Shown: piece by piece, positions 9,539-17,264 of the stretch
How the letters are laid out: every line of letters starts with the position of its first letter
Position numbering within the stretch: the first letter of the stretch is position 1
Source of the DNA: Roseburia sp.
GTDB taxonomy: Bacteria > Bacillota > Clostridia > Lachnospirales > Lachnospiraceae
Assembly (NCBI GenBank): GCA_017549185.1
Contig: JAFYVJ010000056.1
Span: forward strand, 1-64,000
Direction of reading: 5' to 3'
Length of the DNA: 64,000 nucleotides
Position numbers and translations under genes: made by a program
Notes under the pieces: generated by a model
The model's database searches: none
Seen by the model: the letters and a program-made list of their open reading frames with translations, nothing else
Told to the model about the DNA's origin: nothing

Positions 9539-10798
9539 TTATTCCCTTTGGAATCTCTTTTTATTTGTTACTTCCTGCTTTTCCATATTTCTTTTTTGAT
9601 TTTGTCTAAATGCTTCCTCTTTCTTTTCTTCCAATTTTTGTTTAAATGTCTTTGGCTGTAACGATTTTTCAAATTCAATATAAGCCTGTTCTAAATCTTT
9701 TGATACCATAAATTGATTTCGCCGTTCTATCTGCCCCGTAAGCTTTGATACCTTTTTCTCTAAACCGCATATTTTCTTTTCATACGTTTCCAGTAAAAGA
9801 TTTCTCGATATAGTTCGCTTGAAAATATCCGTTATTTTGTTCCAATCGCTTTTCTTTACTTTGACATATTCCTCGCTGCCAAAGAATTTATTTACGGCAA
9901 GTGCCATACTCTTTACTTTTTTAGCTTCCATCTCTGCTTCTTCTGAAATAGTTTTCAAATCTTTTGCTCTCAAATCATACTTTGATAAAATCTCTTGATT
10001 TTTCTGCTCTTTTTCTTCCAATTCTTCTATTTGTGCGTGAAGTTCCTCTGCCTGCTGTTCCAGTACAACTACTTTCTGCATTGCTGATTTATATTCCGGT
10101 AAACTAAGATTTTCTCTCTGAACTCCCAATATCTCCACTTCAATTCCATGCTCTTTGCAAAGTTCTGTCAGATAATTTCTTTCTCTCTGCTGCCATGCAA
10201 CGGTTTCATTTTCTTTTTTACTGACCGCTTTTTCAAATCCCATCTCCTGAAATGCCTTTGTTAAGCTATTTCTCGTTTTTAAACCCGTTTTATATCCATG
10301 TGCCACAGGAATATAGTCCATATGTAAATGCGGCGTTGCTTCATCAAGGTGCATGACACAATTAAACAGATACAAATTCGGATTCCGTTCCTGAAATGTC
10401 TTCGCATACTCTTCCAAAACCTCAATTGCTGCTTCTGCACTTTCCGTAAGATTTCCATTTTCATCTACAACCGGAGTATCCGTCACTTTTCCTATCTGTA
10501 CTACATTTTCATAAAAAACTTTTTCTCCATTTCCAGAATGTTCTATTTCCTTCAGATAATTTTCTTTTCTTCGATCCTTGCGTTTCTGTGCCGCATTATA
10601 TTCTCTAACTGCCTGCCCAAAACAATTTTCATAAGCATCTTCCAAAGACTCTTTTTTGTAAACGCGATTCCAAGATACTCTGTCTACATCTACATTCTTA
10701 CTGATAAATTCCCGATTATTATGCGTAAGATGTCCCCTTCCTTTCGGAAATGATATTGTTTTTGCCCCAATCGCATCCCCTCTCTTTCTCTGTTCCAA
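9539..10798 (-). CDS. mob: MobV (Pre/Mob) family relaxase
   Basis: The N-terminal domain carries TISFPKGRGHLTHNNREFISKNVD and the metal-binding motif HLDEATPHLHMDYIPV, both diagnostic of the Pre/Mob family that nicks oriT and covalently binds the transferred strand. The last 200 residues are coiled-coil and basic. Start is uncertain: TTG 10798 fits the family N terminus, while the frame stays open to a TTG at 10894, inside the candidate oriT hairpin. An ATT just before GAKTISF, with GAGAGGGG upstream, is a third option. It would mobilise the element with a helper conjugation system. Confidence 0.85.
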   Translation of the reverse strand: MEQRKRGDAIGAKTISFPKGRGHLTHNNREFISKNVDVDRVSWNRVYKKESLEDAYENCFGQAVREYNAAQKRKDRRKENYLKEIEHSGNGEKVFYENVVQIGKVTDTPVVDENGNLTESAEAAIEVLEEYAKTFQERNPNLYLFNCVMHLDEATPHLHMDYIPVAHGYKTGLKTRNSLTKAFQEMGFEKAVSKKENETVAWQQRERNYLTELCKEHGIEVEILGVQRENLSLPEYKSAMQKVVVLEQQAEELHAQIEELEEKEQKNQEILSKYDLRAKDLKTISEEAEMEAKKVKSMALAVNKFFGSEEYVKVKKSDWNKITDIFKRTISRNLLLETYEKKICGLEKKVSKLTGQIERRNQFMVSKDLEQAYIEFEKSLQPKTFKQKLEEKKEEAFRQNQKRNMEKQEVTNKKRFQRE

Positions 10799-10844
10799 TC
10801 TGCTTTTCTCTAAGATTAAATGTTTTCTCAGCTCTCCATTTTTT

Positions 10845-10898
10845 GTTACTTTTGTCAAAAGTAACGCCTTATTACCTTTGACACTGCGTATCAAAGGT
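10845..10898. other. Two perfect hairpins, candidate oriT
   Basis: GTTACTTTT/AAAAGTAAC (10845-10865, 3-base loop) and ACCTTTGA/TCAAAGGT (10874-10898, 9-base loop) are perfect inverted repeats immediately upstream of the relaxase coding region. MobV relaxases nick next to hairpins just 5' of their own genes. The nick position cannot be read from sequence alone. Confidence 0.5.
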
Positions 10899-11017
10899 CG
10901 GCGCTCTGCGAGGCTGTTGTCTCCCTACGGTCGGCAAATCTATCTCTCAAAAAATCATATATTCGCCAATGATTTCTCTTGCCAAATACGTAAAAAACTG
11001 TTTTCACTCTTTTTAAA

Positions 11018-11126
11018 AATCTCCGTTTACATGGTTTACAAATATTACAAAATGCTTATTTTTCTACAAATTTACTGTAAACTTACGCTTTTACAATACT
11101 GTAAACAAAATATGTAAACGGAGATT
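11018..11126. repeat. Iteron-like palindromic region, candidate replication origin
   Basis: Perfect 15-base arms AATCTCCGTTTACAT (11018-11032) and ATGTAAACGGAGATT (11112-11126) enclose an AT-rich core. The heptamer GTTTACA occurs five times: 11025 and 11034 on the plus strand and as TGTAAAC at 11076, 11100 and 11113. It lies between the relaxase and helicase genes, downstream of the helicase and primase. Origin function is inference. Confidence 0.45.
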
Positions 11127-11139
11127 AAAAAACTTTTTC

Positions 11140-11272
11140 GTAATTATTCAGTGCCTTTATAATTACGATTCGCAAATCCATGAAAATCGGCTTTGCCGAT
11201 AGGGATTTGCTCACTCTTGAATCATTTTCTCACGGTCTGTACAGTAAATGCACAGACCTGTTGAATAGTTAT
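11140..11272. repeat. Interspersed intergenic repeat, full-length copy
   Basis: A 133-bp unit begins GTAATTATTCAG and ends TTGAATAGTTAT, which are inverted repeats. Internal hairpins include GGTCTGT/ACAGACC. The start shares TAATTACGATTCGCA with the partial copy near 43086, and the ends match the short copy at 19326-19377. No coding capacity. Confidence 0.65.
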
Positions 11273-11276
11273 TTTT

Positions 11277-12776
11277 TCACCCAAACGGATTCTGATTACT
11301 CTGCATCGGTCTGAATCCCGCTTCATCCGTTTCTCTTTTCCATCCTCGTTGGATTCCATATTCCTTTCCAAATCGGTGTGTGCTTTTAATCGGCTTCCAT
11401 CCTATGATACTTTCATTCATAATACTGTTAATTTCTCTGATTTCCCATTGTTTCGGCTCATCCGTATTATGATTCAATGCTTCCCGATATATCATAATAC
11501 TGCACACATATTCTTCCTCTGTAGCATCCAACCATGCTTGTATCAGTCCCACTTTCGTGTCTTCCGGCATGAATTGCTGCTGTAATTCCTTCAAATAAAG
11601 TTCCGATTCTTTTGATAGCTTCAATTCGTGTGATGATTGTTTGTATAATTGCATCGCCTCTGCCCACGCCTGTAATATGTACTCTCTTGCCTCGGCTTCA
11701 TCTTCCAAAATATGTTTCTCCACAAGTTCCGGATGTACCAGAATCGGAGCGAATCGTCTGTTTCCGCTTCTGTCCAATGGAAGAAAATCCATACTGTTTG
11801 ATGTTCCCACAAACACGCATTGTCTTGGTCTGTCCTCCGGATGCGTTTCGTAAGGCACTTTATAATTATCTTTTTGCCTGCTGATAAATGCTTTAATATC
11901 TTCAATGCTTCGTGCATTAACCGTTGCAATCATTTCTGCCATTTCAATAATCCAATGCCCTTGTAACTTCCGATAAACATTGTCATCATCCAAGCGTTTC
12001 AAATCATCTGAAAACCATTCATCTTTGCAAGCTAATAAACGAAAAAAAGAAGATTTACCAGCGCCCTGTCCGCCTACTAAACAAACCATGATTTCAAATT
12101 TACATCCAGGTTCATAAATTCTGTGAATCGCTGCCAGCATCAAAAGCTGCATTACTTCTTTTGTGTATTTGCTATCCTCTGCACCAAGATATTTTGTCAT
12201 TAAAGCACCGATTCTGTTTCTTCCGTCCCATCTTAAGTCTTCCAAAAAATTAACAATGGGATGATAACTGTTTTTACTTGCTACAATATGCATTGCTTTA
12301 TTGATATTCTTTTCACTGGTCAAACTGTAAGATATTTCCAAATAGTGCTGTATCTGATACATATCCGTATCGGTAATGCTGCTGTTTTTTCGTTTCCACC
12401 CCAAATCTTTTACAATATCAACTTTTCCAGTCAATTCATTCTTGCAAATAGAATTTTTAAGCAAAGGGTCACGTTCCAAAACAATCAAGCAGTTATCAAT
12501 GGTCTGTTTTACCCAACCTTTTTCACTTCGGGCAAGCTGTTCCCTGACATCATCCACCGTACACATTTCTTCCTGCATAATCTGCCCTATCTGTTCCCAT
12601 AATTCTTTTTCCTGCTCGTTCAATCTGTTCTGCAACCTGCTCCACCTCTTTTCTTTCAGAAATAAATAATCTCTGTTTTTCCTCCATGCTTCCTGTACAC
12701 AAAATATCCAGTCAGTAACCGATAATCGGTTCTTTCTGAAGTAATAAAGAAAAATCTTCTGATAAAAAAATTTCAT
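11277..12776 (-). CDS. VapE-family (virulence-associated E) helicase-like ATPase
   Basis: A 499-residue protein with the VapE domain: NFLEDLRWDGRNRI, P-loop VGGQGAGKSSFFRLLA, WIIEMAEM Walker B, and the CVFVGTSN and LPLDRSGNRRF blocks typical of this family. With the CHC2 primase upstream it probably starts replication of the excised element; VapE proteins are found in phages, satellites and integrative elements. The ATG at 12776 overlaps the primase gene by 65 bases without a clear ribosome-binding site, so translational coupling or frameshift fusion is possible. Confidence 0.85.
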   Translation of the reverse strand: MKFFYQKIFLYYFRKNRLSVTDWIFCVQEAWRKNRDYLFLKEKRWSRLQNRLNEQEKELWEQIGQIMQEEMCTVDDVREQLARSEKGWVKQTIDNCLIVLERDPLLKNSICKNELTGKVDIVKDLGWKRKNSSITDTDMYQIQHYLEISYSLTSEKNINKAMHIVASKNSYHPIVNFLEDLRWDGRNRIGALMTKYLGAEDSKYTKEVMQLLMLAAIHRIYEPGCKFEIMVCLVGGQGAGKSSFFRLLACKDEWFSDDLKRLDDDNVYRKLQGHWIIEMAEMIATVNARSIEDIKAFISRQKDNYKVPYETHPEDRPRQCVFVGTSNSMDFLPLDRSGNRRFAPILVHPELVEKHILEDEAEAREYILQAWAEAMQLYKQSSHELKLSKESELYLKELQQQFMPEDTKVGLIQAWLDATEEEYVCSIMIYREALNHNTDEPKQWEIREINSIMNESIIGWKPIKSTHRFGKEYGIQRGWKRETDEAGFRPMQSNQNPFG

Positions 12777-13239
12777 CAGGTGGTTTGCAACGACAGATTT
12801 TTTTAGCAGATGCTATCATCTGCAGGCAATCTTTTAATCTTTCAATTGTTTTATGACACCATTCCTTAAATTTTTTCTGAATATCAATAATACGCTTTTC
12901 TTCACGTTCCGCTGCTTTTCTCTTTTCCAATTCCTGTGTTCTGCTTTTTACATCTTTTTTCCAATCATGTTCCAAAATAATATGAAAATCATCTGCTATC
13001 TTTTTGGCAGCTTCATATTCCGACAAACCATATTGCTCTGCAACATAATGAATCGCATCTCCCTTTGCTCCACAGGCAAAACAATAATAAAATCTGTCAA
13101 TTTTCATACTGGGATGCTTATCATTATGGAACGGACAACAGGCAAGTCCGTTATGTCTGACCTTTAATCCGTAAAATTCCGCCACCTCACGAGCTGTTAC
13201 ATGTTCTTTTACTTCCGAAAAAATATTCAGTTTCCTCAT
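12712..13239 (-). CDS. CHC2 zinc-finger DNA primase (short)
   Basis: A 175-residue protein with the primase zinc finger CCPFHNDKHPSMKID...YYCFACGAKGD near residues 34-62. The TOPRIM catalytic domain of full-length DnaG is missing; a basic helical tail follows. The partner VapE-like protein is encoded directly downstream and overlaps, so the two probably act together in element replication. Start ATG 13239 is preceded by GGGAG. Confidence 0.85.
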   Translation of the reverse strand: MRKLNIFSEVKEHVTAREVAEFYGLKVRHNGLACCPFHNDKHPSMKIDRFYYCFACGAKGDAIHYVAEQYGLSEYEAAKKIADDFHIILEHDWKKDVKSRTQELEKRKAAEREEKRIIDIQKKFKEWCHKTIERLKDCLQMIASAKKICRCKPPDEIFLSEDFSLLLQKEPIIGY

Positions 13240-13256
13240 CTCCCGTCTTTCTTTTG

Positions 13257-13312
13257 GAGATAGTCTCTGCTATAATAAATTTGCGAGATTTAATTAGCAG
13301 AAAGACTATCTC
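13257..13312. repeat. Inverted repeat upstream of the primase gene
   Basis: GAGATAGTCT (13257-13266) and AGACTATCTC (13303-13312) are perfect 10-base arms, extended by CTGC/GCAG. The repeat fills the gap between the ribbon-helix-helix gene and the primase gene and could act as an attenuator or operator. Confidence 0.45.
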
Positions 13313-13335
13313 TTTCTGTGAAAATGTCCTTGTGT

Positions 13336-13629
13336 TTATACAGGGGCATTTTCTTTTACTTCCAGTAATTGTTTTATCAGTTCCGTCAGCAATACTTCTT
13401 CTTTCGTATTTCCTTCTTTTATCTGCTCTAAAATACGTTCCAAAACAATTGCTACACGATTTGACATATAATCTCCGGCAACCACTTTCACTTCCTGACC
13501 CAAAACGGATTTTCTGTAATATTCTCCCTTTGGCAAACCGGATAAAATCAGTCGTGCCTCAACTTTGCTTTTTTCCACATCACTTAAGCGAAATGCTATA
13601 ATATTGCACCGTTCTCTCTTATAATCCAC
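13336..13629 (-). CDS. Small mobilization/ribbon-helix-helix-like protein
   Basis: A 97-residue protein. RCNIIAFRLSDVEKSKVEARLILSGLPKGEYYRKSVLG looks like the ribbon-helix-helix N terminus of plasmid accessory mobilization proteins; the rest is helical. GTG 13629 is preferred because GAGAGGTGAGG lies directly upstream and the overlap with the integrase gene end is then only 11 bases; a longer version to 13731 would overlap by 113. It may be the relaxosome partner of the MobV protein. Family call is tentative. Confidence 0.6.
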   Translation of the reverse strand: MDYKRERCNIIAFRLSDVEKSKVEARLILSGLPKGEYYRKSVLGQEVKVVAGDYMSNRVAIVLERILEQIKEGNTKEEVLLTELIKQLLEVKENAPV

Positions 13630-14698
13630 TTTCCTCACCTCTCTCTGCTTTTCCAAGTCTTTCTGCAATTCTGTTTTGTGCTTCCGCAGACTGGTGACAA
13701 TACGTTTCAATCGTAGTTGTAACCTTTCCATGCCCTAATCTTTTTGCAATTTCAATCGGACTAAAACCCATTTGCACCAACATACTTGCATGACTGTGTC
13801 TGCAACAATGAATTGTAATTTTTTTCACACCCGAAAGTTTGATTCCACGTTCCATCTCATGCTCAAAGAAACTTTTTGTTCTTCCTGCAAATAAACGTGT
13901 TGTCGGCTTTGCAAGATAAATACTGTCAATGTATTCTTTTAATACATTTTGCAGTTCCTTATGAATGGTAATGGTACGAATAGAGCTTTCTGTCTTGGGC
14001 GGTGTGATAATATCCACTTTTTCTAATCTCGTCAGCGATTCATCTACACGAATGGTTCCGTCTTCAAGATTCACATCGGAAACCGTTAAAGCAAGTAGTT
14101 CTCCTAACCGCATTCCTGTCCAAAATAATATCTGAAATGCAACCCAGGTATCTTTCTTATCAATCACCGCATCCGAAAATTTTTTAAATTCCTCCAACGT
14201 CCAATAAGGTCTTTCATCTGCCCTGCTCTTTCCCATGCTTCCTGCTTTATGACAGGGATTGGAACGCAAATCATAAAACCGAACCGCATAATTCATAATA
14301 CTGCTTAACTGATTATTAATTGTCTTCAAATAAGTCTGCTTAAAACCTTTTTCTAACATTTCATCCTGCCATTTTCGTATCATGGGTGCCGTAATTTCAT
14401 TGATAGGCGTATCTCCAAAATACGGAAGCACCTTATCCTGCATAATATACTCTTTCTGCTTCATTGTGGTTTTACGCAGACGTTTCGACATATCTTCTTT
14501 GTAAATCTCCCAAAAATCCTTTAACGGCATGGTAGGGTCTGATGATTGCTGCAAAAGAAAATGTGCATACCATTCTTCTGCCTCTTTCTTTGTCTTAAAC
14601 CCTCTTTTTTGCGACTTCTTTTTCGCTCCTGTCCAATCCGTCCAGCGATACTGTATTCGCCATGTACCATTTGGATCTTTTTTCGCATTACAACTCAA
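13619..14698 (-). CDS. int: Tyrosine site-specific integrase
   Basis: A 359-residue integrase: an N-terminal arm-binding region (WRIQYRWTDWTGAKKKSQKRGFKTKKEAEEW), a SAM-like core-binding domain around residues 55-165, and a catalytic domain with arginine in TGMRLGEL, HCCRHSH in place of the usual HxLRH, LGH, and nucleophile tyrosine in IETYCH. It should catalyse recombination between the guaA end and the element. It lies about 1.1 kb from the guaA junction, downstream of the excisionase gene, which it overlaps by 11 bases. Confidence 0.93.
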   Translation of the reverse strand: MSCNAKKDPNGTWRIQYRWTDWTGAKKKSQKRGFKTKKEAEEWYAHFLLQQSSDPTMPLKDFWEIYKEDMSKRLRKTTMKQKEYIMQDKVLPYFGDTPINEITAPMIRKWQDEMLEKGFKQTYLKTINNQLSSIMNYAVRFYDLRSNPCHKAGSMGKSRADERPYWTLEEFKKFSDAVIDKKDTWVAFQILFWTGMRLGELLALTVSDVNLEDGTIRVDESLTRLEKVDIITPPKTESSIRTITIHKELQNVLKEYIDSIYLAKPTTRLFAGRTKSFFEHEMERGIKLSGVKKITIHCCRHSHASMLVQMGFSPIEIAKRLGHGKVTTTIETYCHQSAEAQNRIAERLGKAERGEESGL

Positions 14699-14891
14699 AA
14701 ACTGCCGCCTCCTTTGTTGCTCCGTACCATTTTTCCTTAAAATATGCTACCGGAATTTTTCCTGCAATCGTAAGAAATCCATTTTTCGATAACTCTGCAT
14801 TCATTTCACGCAAAATCTTATAGGATTTTCCTTTACTGATACCAAGCATTTTTGCAATATCTGCTGCACTGTAATAAATCTTTTCGTTCAT
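14688..14891 (-). CDS. xis: Excisionase-like MerR-type helix-turn-helix protein
   Basis: A 67-residue protein beginning MNEKIYYSAADIAKMLGISKGKSYKILREMN, a winged helix-turn-helix of the excisionase/AlpA kind. ATG 14891 follows AAAGGTGG; an ATG ten codons earlier lacks one. It overlaps the integrase start, so the two are co-translated from the promoter at 14941-14969. It likely sets the direction of integrase toward excision. Exact biochemical role is inferred from position and fold. Confidence 0.75.
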   Translation of the reverse strand: MNEKIYYSAADIAKMLGISKGKSYKILREMNAELSKNGFLTIAGKIPVAYFKEKWYGATKEAAVFEL

Positions 14892-14928
14892 TCTTGTACC
14901 ACCTTTTTGTTTCTGTGCCATATCTTTT

Positions 14929-14969
14929 TGTTACGTTTATATCATATCGTAACATTTGTTTCGTGTCAA
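14929..14969 (-). promoter_or_regulatory. Promoter with overlapping inverted-repeat operator for xis-int
   Basis: On the minus strand TTGACA (14969-14964) is separated by 17 bases from TATGAT (14946-14941). The inverted repeat TGTTACG (14929-14935) and CGTAACA (14948-14954) has one half in the spacer and one near the expected start of transcription, a geometry suited to repression. The XRE protein encoded divergently is the obvious candidate repressor. Confidence 0.65.
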
Positions 14970-15179
14970 TATCTTTTCTCTTTATTTTTCTTGATATATA
15001 TGTTATCTTATATTTGATGTTAAGTAATTGTTCAACCAAAAATGGCTCTACCGACGTACATGATTCAAGTGTGAGCAGACCTGTCACCATTCCATATTTT
15101 AGGTTTGCGAATCATAAGGTAGGAATAATTATCAGGCTTTTAGCCGCATCTATAGCTTTAGAGCAGGAGGCATACTATT

Positions 15180-15725
15180 ATGACAGTAGGCGAAAATATA
15201 AGACGTATCCGATTGGAACGCAATCTCACACAAAGGCAGTTAGGCGAGCTTCTGGGGACAAGCGAAGCCTATATCAGAGCCTATGAAAGTGGCAGAAGAA
15301 ACCCGAAACCAGCAACCCTTGACAAAATCGCAAGCGTATTGGCAGTCAATCCGGAGGTACTGACAAACTCTGATTTCGACGGGGTAACAGCCATCCACAG
15401 ACTTTTCCAAATATTCCGCCAGTATGACGGACATCTCTTTGAATATGAGGATGAAGATGGAAATCCGGAAGTCGCTATCAGCTTCCGAACCTTATCTTTT
15501 TTAAGTTCATGGTTTGACCGCTATGAAGAATATTTAGAAGAAATAGAATTTGCCAATTCTATCAAAAATGTAGAAGAACGTGCTGAAGCACTCTTGGAAG
15601 CAAAAGCTGATTTCGACCTTTGGATGGACATTTATCCGGAATCCGAACCGCTTCCGCAAAGAATTAAAATTCAAAAGACACATGATAATTTCTTAGACAA
15701 AATCGGATTAAATCCGAAAAAGTAA
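15180..15725 (+). CDS. XRE-family element repressor
   Basis: A 181-residue protein with an N-terminal Cro/C1 helix-turn-helix (GENIRRIRLERNLTQRQLGELLGTSEAYIRAYESGRRNP, residues 4-42) and an acidic helical C-terminal domain of unknown role. It is the only rightward gene at this end, divergent from xis-int and next to the guaA junction, as expected for a repressor holding the element integrated. AGGAGG lies upstream. The C-terminal domain does not look like a LexA-type peptidase. Confidence 0.85.
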   Translation: MTVGENIRRIRLERNLTQRQLGELLGTSEAYIRAYESGRRNPKPATLDKIASVLAVNPEVLTNSDFDGVTAIHRLFQIFRQYDGHLFEYEDEDGNPEVAISFRTLSFLSSWFDRYEEYLEEIEFANSIKNVEERAEALLEAKADFDLWMDIYPESEPLPQRIKIQKTHDNFLDKIGLNPKK

Positions 15726-15727
15726 AT

Positions 15728-15747
15728 TTGTACCCAAATCGTACCCA
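15728..15747 (+). repeat. Right end-proximal motif, candidate integrase arm site
   Basis: TTGTACCCAAATCGTACCCA is the 18-of-20 match to the motif at 544-563. A third partial unit (TGTAC) follows at 15751. It lies 62 bases from the guaA junction, inside the element. Confidence 0.5.
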
Positions 15748-15759
15748 ACATGTACAAAA

Positions 15760-15801
15760 AAATCCCTGCAAAGCCCATAAATAAAGGCTTTGTAGGGATT
15801 T
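15760..15801. terminator. Bidirectional terminator between the XRE gene and guaA
   Basis: AAATCCCTGCAAAGCC pairs with GGCTTTGTAGGGATTT around a 10-base loop. It lies inside the element, so it now ends both the rightward XRE gene and the leftward guaA transcript, replacing the hairpin at 386-422. Confidence 0.8.
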
Positions 15802-15807
15802 AACTTT

Positions 15808-17100
15808 TTATTCAAACTCAATAGTAGCAACCGGTTTCTTTGTGATTTCATAAACCACACGATTGATACTTGGAACCTCAGCTGTGATTCTATCTACAAT
15901 CTTCTCTAATAAATCATAATCGATTCTTTCAATTGTAGCTGTCATAGCGTCGATTGTATTAACCGCACGAATAACTGCCATGTATCCCATGCTTCTTTCG
16001 TGGTTTCTTACACCAACTGCTTTGAAGTCCGGAATTGCTACAAAGTACTGCCATACTGTCTTGTCTAAGCCTGCTTTTGCAAACTCATCACGAAGGATTG
16101 CATCTGCTTCACGAAGTGCTTCAAGACGGTCACGTGTGATAGCACCAAGGCAACGTACACCAAGTCCTGGACCTGGGAATGGCTGACGATATACCATCTC
16201 TGCTGGTAAACCAAGTTCAATACCACATGCACGAACTTCGTCTTTGAAAAGCTGTGCTAATGGTTCTACTAAATCAAACTGTAAATCTTCTGGAAGACCG
16301 CCTACATTATGATGTGATTTTACACATTTTGCAGTCTTTGTACCTGATTCGATGATGTCTGGATAGATTGTTCCCTGACCCAAGAAATCGATACCTTCTA
16401 ATTTTCTAGCTTCTTCTTCGAATACACGAATGAATTCGCCACCGATAATTTTACGTTTTTCTTCTGGATCTGCAACACCTTCCAATTTTGTAAGGAAACG
16501 TTCTGTTGCATCTACATAAATAAGGTTTGCATGAAGCTGATTCTGGAATACTTCTACTACGTTTTCAGATTCATCTTTACGCATAAGACCATGATTAACA
16601 TGTACACATACTAACTGGTCACCGATTGCTTTTACTAAAAGAGCAGCTACTACAGATGAGTCAACACCACCTGAAAGTGCTAAAAGTACTTTTCTGTCGC
16701 CAACCTGCTTACGAACTAATTCAACCTGATCTTCTACGAAGTTCTTCATGTTCCAGTTCGCTTCTGCTTTACATACGTTGAAAAGGAAATCTTTCACTAC
16801 TTCATCTGAAGGAAGTGTGTCATATTTTACATCACATTTTGCTGTTGGATGATCGATAGAAATTACCGGATAGCCACAAGTGTAGATGTCATCTGAAACC
16901 TCCACTACTACGCCGTCTACGATACGGTTCTCGCCACCATTTAAAATAATACCCTTTACGTTATCTAATGCATGAAGTTCTTCCACTGTGATGTCATGTG
17001 GATGAATCTCGCTGTATACGCCCAAGTCACGAATCTGACGTGCAAGGACGGTGTTCTCTGTGCTGCCAAGGTCTAAGATTACTATCATATCCTGTTTCAT
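15808..17100 (-). CDS. guaA: GMP synthase with a reduced, catalytic-residue-free glutaminase domain
   Basis: A 430-residue protein converting XMP to GMP. The ATP-pyrophosphatase domain is complete (LALSGGVDSSVVAALL, then GQGTIYPDIIESG, HHNVGGLP, PFPGPGLGVRCLG) and so is the C-terminal dimerisation domain ending KPVATIEFE. Normal GuaA has about 510 residues. Here the N terminus starts like a class I glutaminase (MIVILDLGS...GIILNGGENRIVDG), but the nucleophile-elbow cysteine and the His-Glu region are absent: IPVLGICYG is replaced by YPVISIDHP and about 85 residues are missing. The enzyme would have to use free ammonia or another amidotransferase. Start supported by GGGAG. Confidence 0.9.
   Translation of the reverse strand: MKQDMIVILDLGSTENTVLARQIRDLGVYSEIHPHDITVEELHALDNVKGIILNGGENRIVDGVVVEVSDDIYTCGYPVISIDHPTAKCDVKYDTLPSDEVVKDFLFNVCKAEANWNMKNFVEDQVELVRKQVGDRKVLLALSGGVDSSVVAALLVKAIGDQLVCVHVNHGLMRKDESENVVEVFQNQLHANLIYVDATERFLTKLEGVADPEEKRKIIGGEFIRVFEEEARKLEGIDFLGQGTIYPDIIESGTKTAKCVKSHHNVGGLPEDLQFDLVEPLAQLFKDEVRACGIELGLPAEMVYRQPFPGPGLGVRCLGAITRDRLEALREADAILRDEFAKAGLDKTVWQYFVAIPDFKAVGVRNHERSMGYMAVIRAVNTIDAMTATIERIDYDLLEKIVDRITAEVPSINRVVYEITKKPVATIEFE
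15809..15819 (-). other. Right attachment repeat in the guaA 3' end
   Basis: GAGTTTGAATA on the minus strand encodes the last codons of guaA (Glu-Phe-Glu plus TA of the TAA stop). It is identical to 432-442. Confidence 0.75.
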
Positions 17101-17264
17101 CTTTTCTGCGTCTCCCTTCGATTAAATGACAATTAAGCTATTATTTCTTATTACTGAACACATTGTGAACAATAACATTTTTAATATGGTAATTGTATTA
17201 CAATTATTTGCGTTTCGCAATAATTAATCTCATCTAAATTATTATTTTCTCTAATAAATATTTT

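Larger units (their letters stand above)
432..15819. mobile_element. Integrative mobilizable element in the guaA 3' end
   Basis: A 15.4-kb segment is bounded by 11-bp direct repeats of the guaA 3' end. It contains integrase, excisionase, regulator, CHC2 primase, VapE-like helicase and MobV relaxase, plus a restriction-modification and ATPase defence block. There are no genes for a mating channel, so it is best described as a mobilizable element that borrows a conjugation machine. Near-identical 20-bp motifs lie just inside both ends (544-563 and 15728-15747). The 3' end of guaA is a known integration hotspot in Firmicutes. Boundaries are read from the repeats; mobility is inferred. Confidence 0.8.

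Noticed and set aside
12712..12776. Programmed frameshift joining primase and VapE genes
   Set aside because: No slippery heptamer is evident, and separate genes with translational coupling are common. It remains possible but unsupported.
17101..17264. Purine riboswitch upstream of guaA
   Set aside because: The conserved junction sequences and P1-P3 layout are not visible in this AT-rich gap.
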